Positions 1 through 11,100 of a DNA stretch of 64,000 nt are shown in pieces. Each line of letters starts with the position of its first letter. The stretch's first letter is position 1. Under the pieces are notes generated by a model. It saw only the letters and a list, made by a program, of their open reading frames with translations. It was not told the DNA's origin and did not search any database. The stretch comes from Valencia hispanica (Eukaryota; Chordata; Actinopteri; Cyprinodontiformes; Valenciidae). A program made the translations under genes and the position numbers. The stretch spans positions 55,035,786 through 55,099,785 of the forward strand of contig OY747702.1 in the NCBI GenBank assembly GCA_963556495.2, read 5' to 3'.

Positions 1-499
1 ATATTTCTATTCTTCTATTCTCTAAATTGGGCACACATTGAATTGGTCAATGTTCAGGTCAAATACCGGGCAAATAAAAATCTCATTTTGTTCTTCTCTG
101 CAACATATCAAACTTTAAGAAACCCCTCAGTTTTCAGTCCACAAACAGCATGAAGTTTGTTTACATTTTTTTGAGTGACGGGTTGGAGACGCATAAATCT
201 GGACGATGCTTTGATTTCTTTATTTTAGTACTAAAAACAAAACTAATTAGTCAGACAATATGCAGCACCTTTATTTTCCAACTTCCCTAAAAAAAACAAA
301 AAACTACAAAAAACCTTAAACAAAATTGGAAAATGGGCATCGTTTATGAAAAGCCGAATCATGGCATTGCATGTCGCAGTTTTAGTATTCAGGTGGTGCT
401 GACCCTGAGAAAGCTCTTCATTCTCAGCACACAGACCCAAAACTGCAGATGCCATTGAAGTTGCCTGCTCAAAGCAGGTTGCACCATCTACATGCTGCA
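1..499. other. tapt1 intron 3, no feature seen
   Basis: AT-rich intronic sequence. No exon, transposon end or structured repeat is recognised. A minus-strand open frame at 243-500 has no family resemblance and no splice context. Confidence 0.4.
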
Positions 500-866
500 A
501 GCATCACCTCTGCTGCAATTTGCACTGTTTGGACTCACTTAATGTTATTTGCACATCGGTTTTTCACAGTCTATATTCTGCTACCTTCTTAGAAATAATG
601 TTACTCTTTAATGCCTAACTTGTCATGCACATTCCGTAAATATTTCAATTATGCTACTCTGTTGCACATTCCAATCTGGGTATACCACTTTATTTAACTA
701 CACAGTACTCTGGTTTTTAGTGTACATAATCTTAAACCTAAAAGTCTGTTTTTATACTTTTCTCCTCGTGTGAATAAAAGTGTTTGTATTGCCTATCACT
801 TTGCTGGTGCTACAGCTGAATTTCCCCTTTGTGGGACAATAAAGGACTATTCTATTCTATCTTCAT
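500..866 (+). mobile_element. LINE 3' end fragment with (TTCTA)n tail
   Basis: The stretch ending GAATTTCCCCTTTGTGGGAC, then AATAAAGGACT and a short TTCTA tail at 849-862, resembles the 3' end of fish CR1/L2/Rex-type LINEs. These finish with a polyadenylation-like signal and a short tandem repeat. The 5' limit is a guess. Confidence 0.5.
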
Positions 867-1233
867 GAACTGAATAGATTTTTTGTGAGAGCAGTCACTT
901 TTGAGCTGCACTCCAAGCAGCTAGGGCTTGCTCTACTTCACTTCCCTTCAGGATGAATCAGAAAGCTTAAAATTAAGGGTAAAACAAAAGAAGGGAAAGA
1001 TTTTGAGCAGCAACAGTACACTGCTGTACAGTGGTTGAGGATATACCAACAGTGGAGGTAAGTAAACAACTTTCCTTTTCCCTCCTCAGAACTTCTGAAT
1101 AATGAAACTACAGACAACATAAAAGCCGGACAGTAGCAGGTTTATCACTGACACTTAATACGGGGATGAAAAAGGACGAACATGCTCAGCAGACCTTTAC
1201 GAGAGCAGACAAATAAAACCTAACTTAAAGATC

Positions 1234-2611
1234 AGGGGGTCTCATTTATAAAACTTTGCGTAGAATCATCACTAAAACCGTACTTAAGCTCAGCAACTTT
1301 CTTTTACTTACGCCTAGTAAGTTTCGGATCTATCAAACGTAGAGTACGCACAGCTGCACACACTTTCCGCTTTATAAATCTCACTCTCCCTAGAAATCTG
1401 CGCAGGTGTTTTTGGATCATATCCCGCCTCCTACACACCCCCTTTCTGCCATAAACGGTCCATGCAAAGTGTCTAGTGAATGTTCTGCATCGACTTAAGT
1501 CAGCTAATATGGGGCGTTTCACGGGTAACCATGGCAACCGAGAGGCGGAGAAAGTAATTCCACAGAGACGGCTGCAGTCTCAGAGGCACGGTTTTATTTC
1601 AATCACTTAATCAGCGCTTTACTCAGCCAAAGTGCTTCACATTAAAAGACAAAAATACAGTTGCAAAAAAAAAGTGTAACAACAAGAGAGTAAAAAGATT
1701 AAAACATTTAATAATTAAACCAGCACAAGTGATAAAAAAGATAAGAACAATAAAGTTTCAATTAGGCCTATATGATTACTTCTTGTAGCAACAATAAGAC
1801 TAGAATTTATTAAAAATTATTAAAACAAGCAAATTATTAAAACAAAAAAAACTAGATATTTAAAGCCTGACAGAAAAGGTGCGTTTTAAGTCTACTTTTA
1901 AAAAGTATCATCCTTGCAAAATATTGATTTGGGGTCACAAACAAACGGAAGAGCTGCAAGTGACGCAGCGTTGATGCAGCAGCGTTCCTGATATAAATAA
2001 GAAGAATGGGGGACGGGGAGCACGGTTCCAGTGGGTCGGTAGATCTAACACCGGGTCCAGTTCAGCTCATAGATCTAATAGGACTGCTTTAAGGAATCTA
2101 CACCGGGTCCCCCATCCAGATGCTGCCAGTGGCGTGATCGTTAATGAGCGCCATCATCCATTGTGCAGCATTATGCAGGGGACGCTGCAGTATTCGTACT
2201 TCATACAATTAATACACCAATGAGTACAATTTCTGTATAATCTGAAGACATAAAATACATATACTGTGATATAATTCTTATGTGCAACCTATTCTCATTC
2301 AGCTTTTCATTTTTGTTTTCAGTTCAGAGACGGGATGGCAGGTTGACTGCTGGTTGTGTGTCTGTGTGCGCAGAGCTCTACCAGGTTTAAATTGTGGCTT
2401 AAATTCACATTTTTGCCGTCTCTCCGGCTTCGCTATCAGTTTCCTCTGTGTCCAAATAAGTGTGTAAGCAAGATCCTTAGTGTGCTTAAAGTTGCGCACA
2501 TTTTTCCGCCACGTTTTTTTTCTATAAATCCTAAACTTGGCGTAGAAAGTTGCTCACGTAGTTTTCACACCCCGTTTTGTGCGTAAGCAAGCTTTATAAA
2601 TGAGACCCCAG
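1234..2611. mobile_element. Harbinger-like DNA transposon (TIR element)
   Basis: The ends are inverted copies. The left end begins GGGGTCTCATTTATAAAACT at about 1236. The right end, near 2608, reads GGGGTCTCATTTATAAAGCT on the minus strand, and both continue into GCGTA/TACGCA-type subterminal motifs. This TIR type is common in fish PIF/Harbinger families. No intact transposase is present. The middle is occupied by a separate, apparently nested LINE-type fragment (about 1590-2110). A clean 3-bp target duplication could not be read. Confidence 0.6.
1590..2110 (-). mobile_element. LINE 3' UTR fragment nested in Harbinger-like element
   Basis: On the minus strand this reads like the 3' untranslated part of an L2-like LINE, ending in a GTGAAGCACTTTGGCTGAGT-type tail near 1625. 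It lies between the two Harbinger-like ends. It has no open frame. Confidence 0.4.
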
Positions 2612-3008
2612 AATCTTTACAAACAGCATGGAGATGAATGGAGACAGATGACTTGAAACAGGGGCCGGTTTGGGACAGTAATAATGTTTATTTATTCATT
2701 ATGGGCTTGGGGGAGCATACCTGCTTCTTTTGCAGTAGGGGCATGTGCGAGCCCTGCAGGGGAAGGAAAGTCAAGTGAGAGACAGGCGGAGAGGTCAAGG
2801 CTACATTTATTCACGCTTGTGAGAAAGCTGGAGTGTTAACAACTGTTCCCCTCAACCAACGACTCTTCCCGATACAGCCTGTCGGAGATTTTAAAAGAAG
2901 GCCTTCCTCATTAGTCATTATTTCAGGAAGACTGATCATTTCAAACAGCGCTTTCATAAAAAGCTGCTAGAATCATTCCTAATATTCTAAGTGCAAGTTT
3001 TACAGCTA
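2612..3008. other. tapt1 intron 3, no feature seen
   Basis: Non-coding, no recognisable repeat ends. Confidence 0.35.
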
Positions 3009-3825
3009 ATCCATCCATCCATTCATTTTCTACTCTGAGCCCCTCCCGGATGACTGAGCTCCTCCTCCTATCTCTAAGGGAGAGCCCAGACCTCCTGCGG
3101 AGCAAACTCGTTTCAGCCGCTTGTATCCGTGATCTCGTTCTTTCGGTCACTACTCAGAGCTCGTGACCATAGATGAGGGTAGGAATGTAGATCGACCGGT
3201 AAATCCAGAGTTTCTCCTTTCAGCTCAGCTCTCTGTTCACCACGACAGACCGCTACAGCACCTGCATCACTGCAGATGGGGTCCTCCTCCACTTAGGGCA
3301 GGACCCCATCCCCGACCAGGAGACGTCACTTTACCGTTTTCCAACTCAAGACCATGGTCACGGATTTGGAGGTGCCGATTCTAATCCCAGCCGCTTCACA
3401 CTCGGCTGTGAACCGCTCCAACGAAAACTGGAGATCATGGTCTGATGAAGCCAACAGGACCACATCATCTGCAAAAAGCAGAGACCCGATCCTGAGGCCA
3501 CCAAATCGCATCCCCTCAACACCTTGGCTGCGCCTAGAAATCCTGTCCCTAAAAGTTATGAACAAAATTGGCGACAAAGGGCAACCTTGGCGTATTCTCT
3601 CACCGGAAAGGAGCCCGACTTACTGCCACCAATGTGAACCAAACTCTGACGCCGGGCGTACAGGGACCTAACAGCCCAGATAAAGGGGCCTGGTGCCCCA
3701 TACTCCTGGAACACCCCTCACAGGACTCCCCAAGGGACACAGTCGAACGCCTTCTCTAAATCCACAAAACACATGTAGACGGTCTGCACAAACTCCCACG
3801 CACCCTCCAGGACCCCTGCTGAGCT
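3009..3825 (-). mobile_element. RTE-like LINE reverse transcriptase fragment
   Basis: Broken reading frames on the minus strand carry reverse transcriptase signatures: FVDLEKAFDCVP near 3740-3770, GMRFGGLRIGSLLFADDVVL around 3450-3520 (FADD catalytic box), and MTERTRSRIQAAETSLLRR at 3095-3150. The order is correct for a single 5'-truncated LINE. The 3' tail is an ATCC/GGAT repeat at 3009-3024, typical of a very abundant teleost family. Frameshifts and stops show it is dead. The clade assignment is from memory of similar fish ORFs. Confidence 0.7.
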
Positions 3826-4014
3826 AATATTGTTTTGAATAAACTTGACTACCAGTCCCAACGTTATTAGAATTATGTGAAACATTAAAAATTTGCATTT
3901 AGTCATTAATGCTTCCATTATATCAGTAAAAGTAAGTCCATACCTGAGGTTGCACTAGTATTGTTTGTTTTCGGCCATTTTGACTGAGGGGGTCAAATAA
4001 ATTTTTTATACTTT

Positions 4015-4238
4015 TTTGATTCTGGAGGGAAATTAGGTATTGTTGTAGCTCATACGGTAATTAAATTTTCAAGGAGTTGTTGTAGATCATGATGGCTGTG
4101 GGCAGAAAGGATTTCCTGTAGAGGTCGGTGTTGCAGCGAAACTGAAGAAGCCTCCGACTGAAGACATTCTGTTGTTGTGGGATAGTCTAATGAAGAGGAT
4201 GCTCAGGGTTTTCCACAATTGTCAGTAGTATTTTATCT
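4015..4238 (-). mobile_element. LINE 3' fragment, same family as 6361-6590 and 33910-34500
   Basis: The minus strand reads through a stretch related to SVGGFFSFAATPTSTGNPF-type translation, then CCCACAGCCATCATGATCTA and AACAACTCCTTGA. This matches the end of the plus-strand LINE at 33910-34500 over about 200 bp. Confidence 0.6.
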
Positions 4239-4239
4239 T

Positions 4240-4710
4240 CATTCATTTTAATTAATATTCAATCCGAACAAACTGAACAGAGAATCCACATTGTGCCATC
4301 ACACAACGAGCAGATTAATAGGCTACATGTATTAATTACAAACATTTCACCTGCTGTGGCCTGAACGCTCCGCATGGAGCTGAACTGCGCTACAGCTTGT
4401 ACGTAATGGAGGCTGAATCCACGCTCTGTTGCCACACTGGAGACTGGAATCGAGCGGCATTTCAGCCAAAGTTTTGAAATCAGGGAACGTTTCTCCAATT
4501 GAAATGATCATAATTTGGTTTGACTCTCTGATCTGAGGCTTTTCTGATTGCTGAAGCGGGAGGAAATCCCACAGCAGACACAGATGTGCTCCAAAGCCTC
4601 CATAACTCTTCAACTTGCTTTCAGCTCCTGGTTGCATCAACGCGAGGTTAAAAAGCAAGTATTTCCTCGGCCTTATGAACACTAGCATAGAATCAATTCT
4701 AAATTAGATC
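4240..4710 (-). mobile_element. hAT-like dispersed repeat, copy A (partial)
   Basis: Shares TTAATATTCAATCCGAACAA and several hundred bases with the complete copy at 24108-24883, and with copies at 28846-29330 and 57420-57900. On the minus strand a frame reading IISIGETFPDFKTLAEM is kept, as in the other copies. Terminal motifs are missing, so the copy is truncated. Confidence 0.6.
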
Positions 4711-4899
4711 TGTAGACACCTTTATACAATCAGTTTGTTTTTCTTTAGTTGAATCTATGAAACGCTTATTATTTATTAAAGAATTTGTCTAATAATTTTT
4801 TTTTAGCTCTAAATAATATAAATATTCAGGTAACGTGACCCCTGGTCCAAACCCCTTTAATAGTACGGTTTCTAATAGATCTTTAAAAATATTTCAATC

Positions 4900-5290
4900 T
4901 TTAAAAGGGGCTATATGCAGTTTTCTGAAATTTAAACTCGCGACTGACACCTGTGGCCAAAAATCGGAACTGCTCTAAGTTTCTGCTCGCTCTCGCAGCG
5001 CGCGCTCGTAAATGCACACTTCACAAGTCATCCGCTGCAAAGAAGTCAACATTATGTTTACAGAGGTAAGAGCAGTCAAATACATATATTGTTTGAGAAA
5101 CTAAATTTGTTTGCAATATATATGACACAACAAAAGGCTAATTGCTGACTAGCGGTGGTGGCAGAGTGATCTGAAACATTTAACATGAACGCGCTTGACG
5201 TCACATCCGCAGACAGCGCGGGAAAATCCGACCCGACAGAAAATAGAAAGAATTGGATACAGGCTTATAGGTGCACCCACTGTGCGCTGA
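4900..5290. repeat. CpG-rich MITE-like segment, unclassified
   Basis: A locally GC- and CpG-rich block (GCAGCGCGCGCTCG at about 4998) starts with GGGGCTATATGCAGTTTTCT. Abrupt composition change and absence of coding potential suggest a non-autonomous DNA element, but a matching right terminus was not found. Confidence 0.3.
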
Positions 5291-5699
5291 CAAGGTGTCA
5301 GTATGCTCATCAGGAGATGTTTGAGTCATAAATGGTCAAATAAAAAGGCTATTGTTACGTTTATTTGGGGGGGAAAGTTGTAGCCTCTTAAACACATTTC
5401 ATTATTAGAAAAATAAAACTTTAGATGACGATATGACAAGAGGACAGCAGCGTGGCTTCGGTTTCTGGACCATAATCCTAATGCAAAGGTCATCAAGGAC
5501 AGAATCACATAAAGTTTCCAAAGCTGGTTCTACAGGGCAGTTAAATATTTCAGATTATGTTTAATTTGTTTTTATGTCCAGACACATTAAACCTATGAAA
5601 TATTGAAAGAGGAAGGCCATAACATTCTTTTTTTAAGCTATGTATTTGCAGTTTAACATTTCTTTGAACTTTACTATAAGCTATACAGTCAATGAATCT

Positions 5700-5927
5700 T
5701 GTTAGTGAGGCTGCCAAAGAAATAGCTGTGAGAACACCCCATAGTCTTGGTCGTCATAAAACCAGGACAAATACAGAGAATTAGCAGCTATTACCGTGAG
5801 CTGATAATAGCCTTCGGTGTGTGCAGCTATGTAATATGTTCCTAAGCGTGTTTTGATCTTTTATGTAAAGCACTTTGAATTGTCTTGTAACATGAATTGT
5901 GCTATACAAATAAACTTGCCTTGCCTA
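5700..5927 (+). mobile_element. L2-like LINE 3' end, CTTGC-type tail
   Basis: Ends AAGCACTTTGAATTGTCTTG, then a TGTGCTATACAAATAAACTT motif and a CTTGCCTTGCC tail. This is the same 3' end seen at 27950-28247, 37850-37951 and (reverse) 47177-47260. It lies 44 bp from tapt1 exon 3, inside intron 3. Confidence 0.65.
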
Positions 5928-5970
5928 TACCCGTTTCCAGATATATTACTACGTATGTTTCCCATCCTAC

Positions 5971-6089
5971 CTGAAACCACAGCACGGCAGCGTGAGGAGG
6001 CGAAGCAGAGCTAGCAGCACCCTGAGGGGCAGCAGGGTGAAGATGTACAGGAAGGCGTCCGCACACAGGAAGAAGCCGAAGATCATCAG
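5971..6089 (-). CDS. tapt1: tapt1 coding exon 3 (first membrane segment)
   Basis: This 119-nt exon encodes residues 108-146 plus two bases. The peptide starts LMIFGFFLCADAFLYIFTLL and continues through PLRVLLALLRLL to TLPCCGF, which aligns with the first hydrophobic region of vertebrate TAPT1 (VFGIFLCLDAFLYVFTLLPLRV). It is a strongly hydrophobic run interrupted by one Asp and one Arg, consistent with one long or two closely packed membrane segments. The acceptor is CCAG at 6093-6090 and the donor is CAG|GTAGGA at 5970. The exon ends in phase 2. The following exon, which should begin with a DRRLL-like stretch, was searched for on the minus strand between 1 and 5970 and not seen. Intron 3 is therefore longer than 5.9 kb and the rest of the gene lies outside the window. 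Confidence 0.92.
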
Positions 6090-6360
6090 CTGGAAAAGTC
6101 AAACAAACCACACCGTCGTGTCAGACAACAGTTGTCGGTGTGAATGCAAAAACTCCATTTTGATGATAAAAAAAAAGAAAAAAGTGTGAGCTGAAAATGT
6201 AATTTCACACATCATCCATATCTACTTCAGTTGGGAAAACCTCCCGACCTTCGCATGTGATAGGAAAAAAGAAAATCCAATCACACAGCAAACACACCTT
6301 CACAGTTTTTGACACCTGAGGAGCAATTGGTTTCAACAATCTAAAATCTTATGATTTCAA

Positions 6361-6590
6361 ATTCAAATTCAAATTCAAAATTACTTTATTAATCTCAAAG
6401 GGAAATTAAATGTTGTTGTAACTCATTATGCAAGTTCCTTCAAAGATTTGTTGTAGATGCTGATGGCTGTGGGTAGGGATGATCTCTTGTATTGCTCTGC
6501 AGATCTGAAGAAGCCTCTGACTGAAGACGCTCTGTAGTTGTATGACAGTCTGATGTAGAGGATGCTCTGGATCTATGGCGTCTTCTTTTC
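6361..6590 (-). mobile_element. LINE 3' fragment with GAATTT tandem tail
   Basis: Begins with AAATTC repeats at about 6357-6378 (the tail on the minus strand is GAATTTGAATTTGAA) followed by TTACTTTATTAATCTCAAAG, then sequence homologous to 4015-4238. Same family as the LINE at 33910-34500. Confidence 0.65.
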
Positions 6591-6974
6591 AACTCATCAG
6601 GGTTTTGTGGCTGTAGTTGAGGTATAATTTGAGCTTATGTGATGTTAATCAGCTGCTGCCAGTTGTAAATCACCTTGTTGCCATGGTTATGCATCATAAC
6701 AAATGTCCAAAAATAAAAAGTATCAGCAAAAATCGTTCCACCTGCACAGCATTGAAAACCAGAGAGAACAGTTGTCCACAAAAGCAATGTTTCTACCAGA
6801 AATGGAAAAATTAAAGTTTTAAAAAAGAAAAAAATATGAACCAAAGTAACAGAGCTACTCCAACATGCTGCCACCTTGAGCGGCGCAATTCCGGAATTTT
6901 TTATACGTTTATTAAGAATTAGATTATTTAGTCCCAAATCAAAGGCCTGATTGACGTATTTCCCAGTATGCAAT

Positions 6975-7621
6975 TTAAAGGTCTCACTCACTCTTTTTTT
7001 CAATAAATCTGCTGCGGTCTCCAGTATGAATTAATGAGCTGTATCACATGGAATACACACTCTGCTGCTCCTGTTTCAGGAGGTCGCAGGTTATGGGTGG
7101 GGATAAACGTCAGGATCACAGTCTAACTTATTAATTATTCATGATATGCAAACGTCTCTCCTCTGATTGGCTAACAGCAGTGCGACTCTTATGCTGCCTT
7201 CAGACAAATAATTAACTTAACTTACTTCGCTGCTGGTGTTCCAAGACAAATTCCAACAGTTTCTTCTTCCTCTGCTCCTCTTTCTTTGGTAAAAAATGCA
7301 ACACCGATGTGCTATGTCCACAAACAAACCAAGCCCGACCCTGGTCTGCCATGCTGTGGAGTTGCTAACAGTTAGCTTCGTTGCTAACAGTTAGCTTCGG
7401 CTTCTAGCTTCTACTAGCAGAGACGTGCTCTGCTCTCTTCAGGCCGCAAAACCAGCCTTCCCGTGGGCAGTCGCAAGCCAAAGTAGGTAAGAATATGAAT
7501 ATTAATTTTCCCTGTGACGTAGAAGGGACTGGATTTTTCTGATACGCTTGATTTGCTGAGAAAATGTTCACGTGCAGCGTGCATATGCAGCTCAGAGTGA
7601 GCGAACGTATTCCACCTTTAA
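6975..7621. mobile_element. TTAA-flanked piggyBac-like MITE in tapt1 intron 2
   Basis: TTAA at 6975-6978 is followed by AGGTCTCACTCACTC. TTAA at 7618-7621 is preceded, on the minus strand reading inward, by AGGTGGAATACG and then GCTCACTC. The shared AGGT and CTCACTC inside a TTAA target fits piggyBac-type elements. It is CpG-enriched, with no transposase. It contains a direct duplication of GTTGCTAACAGTTAGCTTC at about 7361-7398. Confidence 0.5.
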
Positions 7622-7912
7622 GAACACCAATAATTTCGAAAGAATAGGGATTATTTATCATCAATGCACATTTTTAATTATTATTAATGATTATTGTCAT
7701 TAATAGTAACACCTCATAATAAATTTAATTAAATAAAAGAGTTAAAATTTATTGTGAGATGTGCAATGACAGGCGTCACATATTTGGCTTGTTTACTTGA
7801 AAATGATCAAAACAAGAAGCAGAAAATCATGCGTTGATACAGTTTCATGTAGAGAAGGAACATTTGTCTGGTTGTTACATGGTAAGAGTTCAGGTCCGAC
7901 ACTGTACGCTAC

Positions 7913-8043
7913 CTTCTCCAGCTCCTTGGGAATACGCATGCATGTATAGACCCTCTCCCTGCGCTCTGTGTACTTTGCTTCATTGTGTTCCAGGAAGTAG
8001 CCTCTGGTGAGTTCTGCACAAATGAAGCGTGTCAACGACGGAT
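7913..8043 (-). CDS. tapt1: tapt1 coding exon 2
   Basis: This 131-nt exon encodes residues 64-107 of TAPT1. The family's most conserved N-terminal stretch, AELTRGYFLEHNEAKY followed by TERRERVYTCMRIPKELEK, is essentially identical to vertebrate TAPT1. The acceptor is CAG at 8046-8044 on the minus strand, so the exon begins ATCCG. The donor is AAG|GTAGCG at 7912. It enters with the G left from exon 1 and ends in phase 0. Intron 1 is about 2.8 kb and holds a hAT MITE, a GATA repeat and a long inverted repeat. The segment is the charged cytosolic region just before the first membrane span. An apparent ORF running past 7913 on the minus strand is intron read-through, not coding. Confidence 0.93.
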
Positions 8044-8541
8044 CTGGAACAACAAGAGGGCCACAGTGTTACCAGGAAGCCATTGTCTGTAACGACTGTC
8101 GCTGTCAGCACAACGATTCCAACACTGAATGTTACACAGGGAAAAGTTCTGAGTGATGAAAGCTGTTTAACCTCTAGCCTGTGTGAGTACTTCACTGCTA
8201 AAGCAAAATGCACCAAAGACAGATATTTAACCAGGTTCTGTAATTATTCTCCTGGTAAGTAGAGTAATTTTAAAACTTCATGAAGTACATGTAGAGAGGC
8301 GTAATAAGGTTAAACTAAGCCACAAAACAACATGCCGGTTATTTTTCTTAAATGTTTACTTTATCACTCGGTGTGTAAGTCATCAAAAAACTACAAAAAG
8401 TATTGAAATGAAACTACAAGTCCCCTTCTTTTATGGAGCGCCAAAATACTCAAAATTAAGGAAATAAAACATTAAGAAAGAAATATCTAAAAGAAGAAAT
8501 AGACAAATATATATTGTGAGAATGAAATTGTGAAAAAAACT

Positions 8542-8911
8542 GAATGCATTTAAAATTCTAAGCTCATTAATGTGTATATTTTTATTTTCCTTTAAAAAAA
8601 GGGTATTTATTAATACAAAACATTATTTAACTGAACTTTTCACTTAATAATAGAGATTATTTTAGCCATTTTTATTCAACTTCATCAGTTTTGGTTTATT
8701 TTTCATAATGGCGTTTTCCCCCAGTGGCTTATTTATTTCCTAATAACACTTTTTAGCTGAATGAGTTCATCTGCCAATCAAAATCAGAGGGTTGGACCTG
8801 AATGCCCATAGCCGGGTGTTTAAACATAATTTTATAATAAATATTCATAAATACATTTTAAAGAAAATGTATATATTTCATACTAATGAGCTTAGAATTT
8901 TAAATGCATTC
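8542..8911. repeat. long inverted repeat in tapt1 intron 1
   Basis: The 28 bases at 8542-8569 are the exact reverse complement of 8884-8911; the arm starts GAATGCATTTAAAATTCTAA. Pairing continues imperfectly inward to about 8625/8825, leaving a loop near 200 bp. This could be a MITE-like palindrome or a hairpin-forming structure. No flanking target duplication is clear. Confidence 0.75.
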
Positions 8912-9636
8912 ATTAACTACACAGTCAATGCATCGACCCGCTCTTTCTTCGGCTGTAGAGTCTTGCACAGTGAGTGTGCATAGAGGCCATTACAGTTGAG
9001 TGCATTATTTATTGTTTCCATGGGATAAACGTAGCATGTTATTTTCCAGCTTATTCTAAAAGTGCAACTCTTGGACAACTCTTGCATTTTCTTTTGACAT
9101 CCCCGTCAGAAATCTTATGAGGGTGCAACACATGCTTTGGTAAGCATAAATATGTTCTAGGCAATTAGTAAACATTTAATAAGCTGATAATATTTGCATA
9201 TGGCAGCAGGAATGCTATTAACTATTGATAGATTGCAGCTGGTTTCTGTCTTTTTGCACATCTGTTTCCGCATGTGTTCAATACTTCCTTTCCAATTTTA
9301 TTTCCAATAACTTAATTTGTCGTCAAGTTTGCTTTTATTTCTTTGTATGAGACACCTTGATTTATCTAATGTGAATTTTACGTCAATAGCTCCGTTAAAG
9401 TTATTTAAACTCAGAAAACATTGACGTGTCCAATACTTATTTTATGAGCTCCCTGGTAAAAAGCTGAGACTGTATGTAGTACAAACAAACTTACAACATT
9501 TACAGTAACGTGCGAAGCTCTTGAATCACTCCTCAGGTCTTTGTGTTTAATATTATTCAAGGTGACAGATTTCACAGCAAGGTTTTGATAATATTTGGAT
9601 AGAGATCAGTCACGTTTCTTCACGATTCCCTTAGAG
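8912..9636. other. tapt1 intron 1, no feature seen
   Basis: AT-rich intronic DNA without recognisable repeats or exons. Confidence 0.35.
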
Positions 9637-9861
9637 CAGGGCTGTCAAACGCCAGTCCCAGAGAGCCGGTGTCCTGCAGCCTTTAGATGTGTTACTGGTC
9701 CAACACACCTGAATCAAATGGTTAAACTGCCTCTTCAGCAGGCAGATAGGTTTTATGGGGTCCTGTTGATGACCTAATTATTTGATTTAGGAGTGTAAAA
9801 AAATTTAAAAAGAGATGTGTCTAAAAGTTGCAGGACTGAGGACTGGCGTTTGACACCTGTG
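9637..9861. mobile_element. hAT MITE, complete with target duplication
   Basis: A 225-bp element with TIRs CAGGGCTGTCAAACGCCAGT (left) and CACAGGTGTCAAACGCCAGT (right, minus strand). It is flanked by CCTTAGAG (9629-9636) and CTTTAGAG (9862-9869), seven of eight identical, as expected for the 8-bp duplication of hAT transposition. No coding sequence. Confidence 0.85.
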
Positions 9862-10249
9862 CTTTAGAGAATTGACATTCAGTCCGGTACATGGGCCTGA
9901 TTTTCACGGTTACGGGTTGCACAGCGCCCGCTGTTCAGTCAACATATTTACTATTTAGCATCTAACGAAATCTTGGTATTTTGCTGAGTGCGTTTTTCGA
10001 AAAGTGGAACATGGGTAAAACACGGCCAACATCAGATGAGCATATGGTTGTCGTCTGTTGGAAACGGAAGAGATGCATTTATTTCAATAGCTTTTATGCA
10101 TTTGTATCACATTGGGGTGTTTTTGGTATTTTGCTGTACAGTTGGGATGAAGTGGAGTCAATTTCAACCCCCTCGCTGTTTTTTCCTTCCATTAAATTTT
10201 CCATCAATAGCCTTGGATACAGCCCACTGAACAGCAAGCTTCTTAGCAA

Positions 10250-10269
10250 CGATAGATAGATAGATAGAT

Positions 10270-10319
<50 letters not shown>

Positions 10320-10320
10320 T
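10250..10320. repeat. (GATA)n microsatellite
   Basis: GATAGATAGATA array of about 17 units with one interruption, in tapt1 intron 1. The minus-strand ORF rich in IYLS residues is this repeat translated. Confidence 0.95.
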
Positions 10321-10838
10321 ATTCTAAAAAAAACGTAGACAGACATTTGGAAAAACGGCAAAACTATTGTTCAAAGCGTCCAAAATATTACAAGAAAGTT
10401 CGGTTTACTTTAAACAACCTATAAAAAAAACAAATGATATGTCAAGACCTTTACATAGTGTGGTATGAAGCTTAAAATAAAGTATTATGAACACATTTTA
10501 CACGTTTACAATAACAATGTTGAGAAGCAACACAGATAGTTTGAGCAATCGGCTGTTTTTACGTTAACTAGTGGTTTCTTATGAGCTTGTTAATTAAGCT
10601 AGCAGCGAATGTAAACAAACGAAGCAGCGGTCATCAAACTGAGCGATCTCATTTAGGCTCCTGCTGTTAATTTATTACCCCCCAACCCAACACTACTGGC
10701 AAAACAATGTAGTAGTTGAGTCACGTAAGTTTTAAATCAGCTAATGAAAGTCAAAGCAGAATTTTTAAAAACAGTTAAAAAAACCAGCTTTAGGTTGTTG
10801 TAGCTGTGGCTTCAAAGCTGGCGAGACCAAGCGGTTAC

Positions 10839-11028
10839 CTGCTGAGACCTCCTGCTGCTCCCTCTTCACCGCGCTAATGTCGAAAAAGCCCAGCGTCTCC
10901 GGCAGCTCTGGGGTTATCCCGATTTTCCCCGACCTGTGAAAATCTTCCCAGGGTCTTTTCGGACTCTTCTTTGGCTCGATTTCGTTCCCCTTCTCTTCTG
11001 ACAGCTCGGTCCCCGACACGTCCGCCAT
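10839..11028 (-). CDS. tapt1: tapt1 coding exon 1 (start codon)
   Basis: This is the first coding exon of transmembrane anterior posterior transformation protein 1, a multi-pass membrane protein linked to the secretory pathway and ciliary base and needed for skeletal patterning. It encodes 63 residues plus one base of the next codon. The start is the ATG at 11028-11026, in strong Kozak context (A at -3, G at +4). The reading frame is open a little further upstream, but only through a TTG codon. Residues 1-40 are acidic/basic and low in complexity, typical of the poorly conserved cytosolic N terminus. The anchor is PETLGFFDI near residues 43-51, matching the family's TETLGFY motif. The donor is CAG|GTAACC at 10838. 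The terminal G joins the AT of exon 2 to make Asp, so the frame is kept. The copy (tapt1a or tapt1b) cannot be decided here. Confidence 0.9.
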
Positions 11029-11100
11029 CTTTACTGTGGTCAACGCACGACGTCATCGAAGCGACGTCGTTCAGAGACACGTCAACTGGAAGATTCAAAT
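11029..11100 (-). promoter_or_regulatory. tapt1 5' UTR / proximal promoter with CRE-like site
   Basis: Immediately upstream of the tapt1 start codon on the minus strand is a CpG-containing stretch. It carries TGACGTCG at 11055-11048 (a cAMP response element variant) and a second GACGTC palindrome at 11068-11063. No TATA box is seen within 100 bp. The sequence becomes AT-rich beyond about 11100, so the CpG-rich promoter is short. The transcription start is not known; if the CRE-like site is functional, the 5' UTR must be very short or the site lies within it. Confidence 0.45.

Noticed and set aside
1..5970. Further tapt1 exons
   Set aside because: No minus-strand peptide resembling the region after exon 3 was found; the open frames here belong to repeats or are unsupported.
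10164..10361. Minus-strand frame with repeated IYLS residues
   Set aside because: It is the translated GATA microsatellite.
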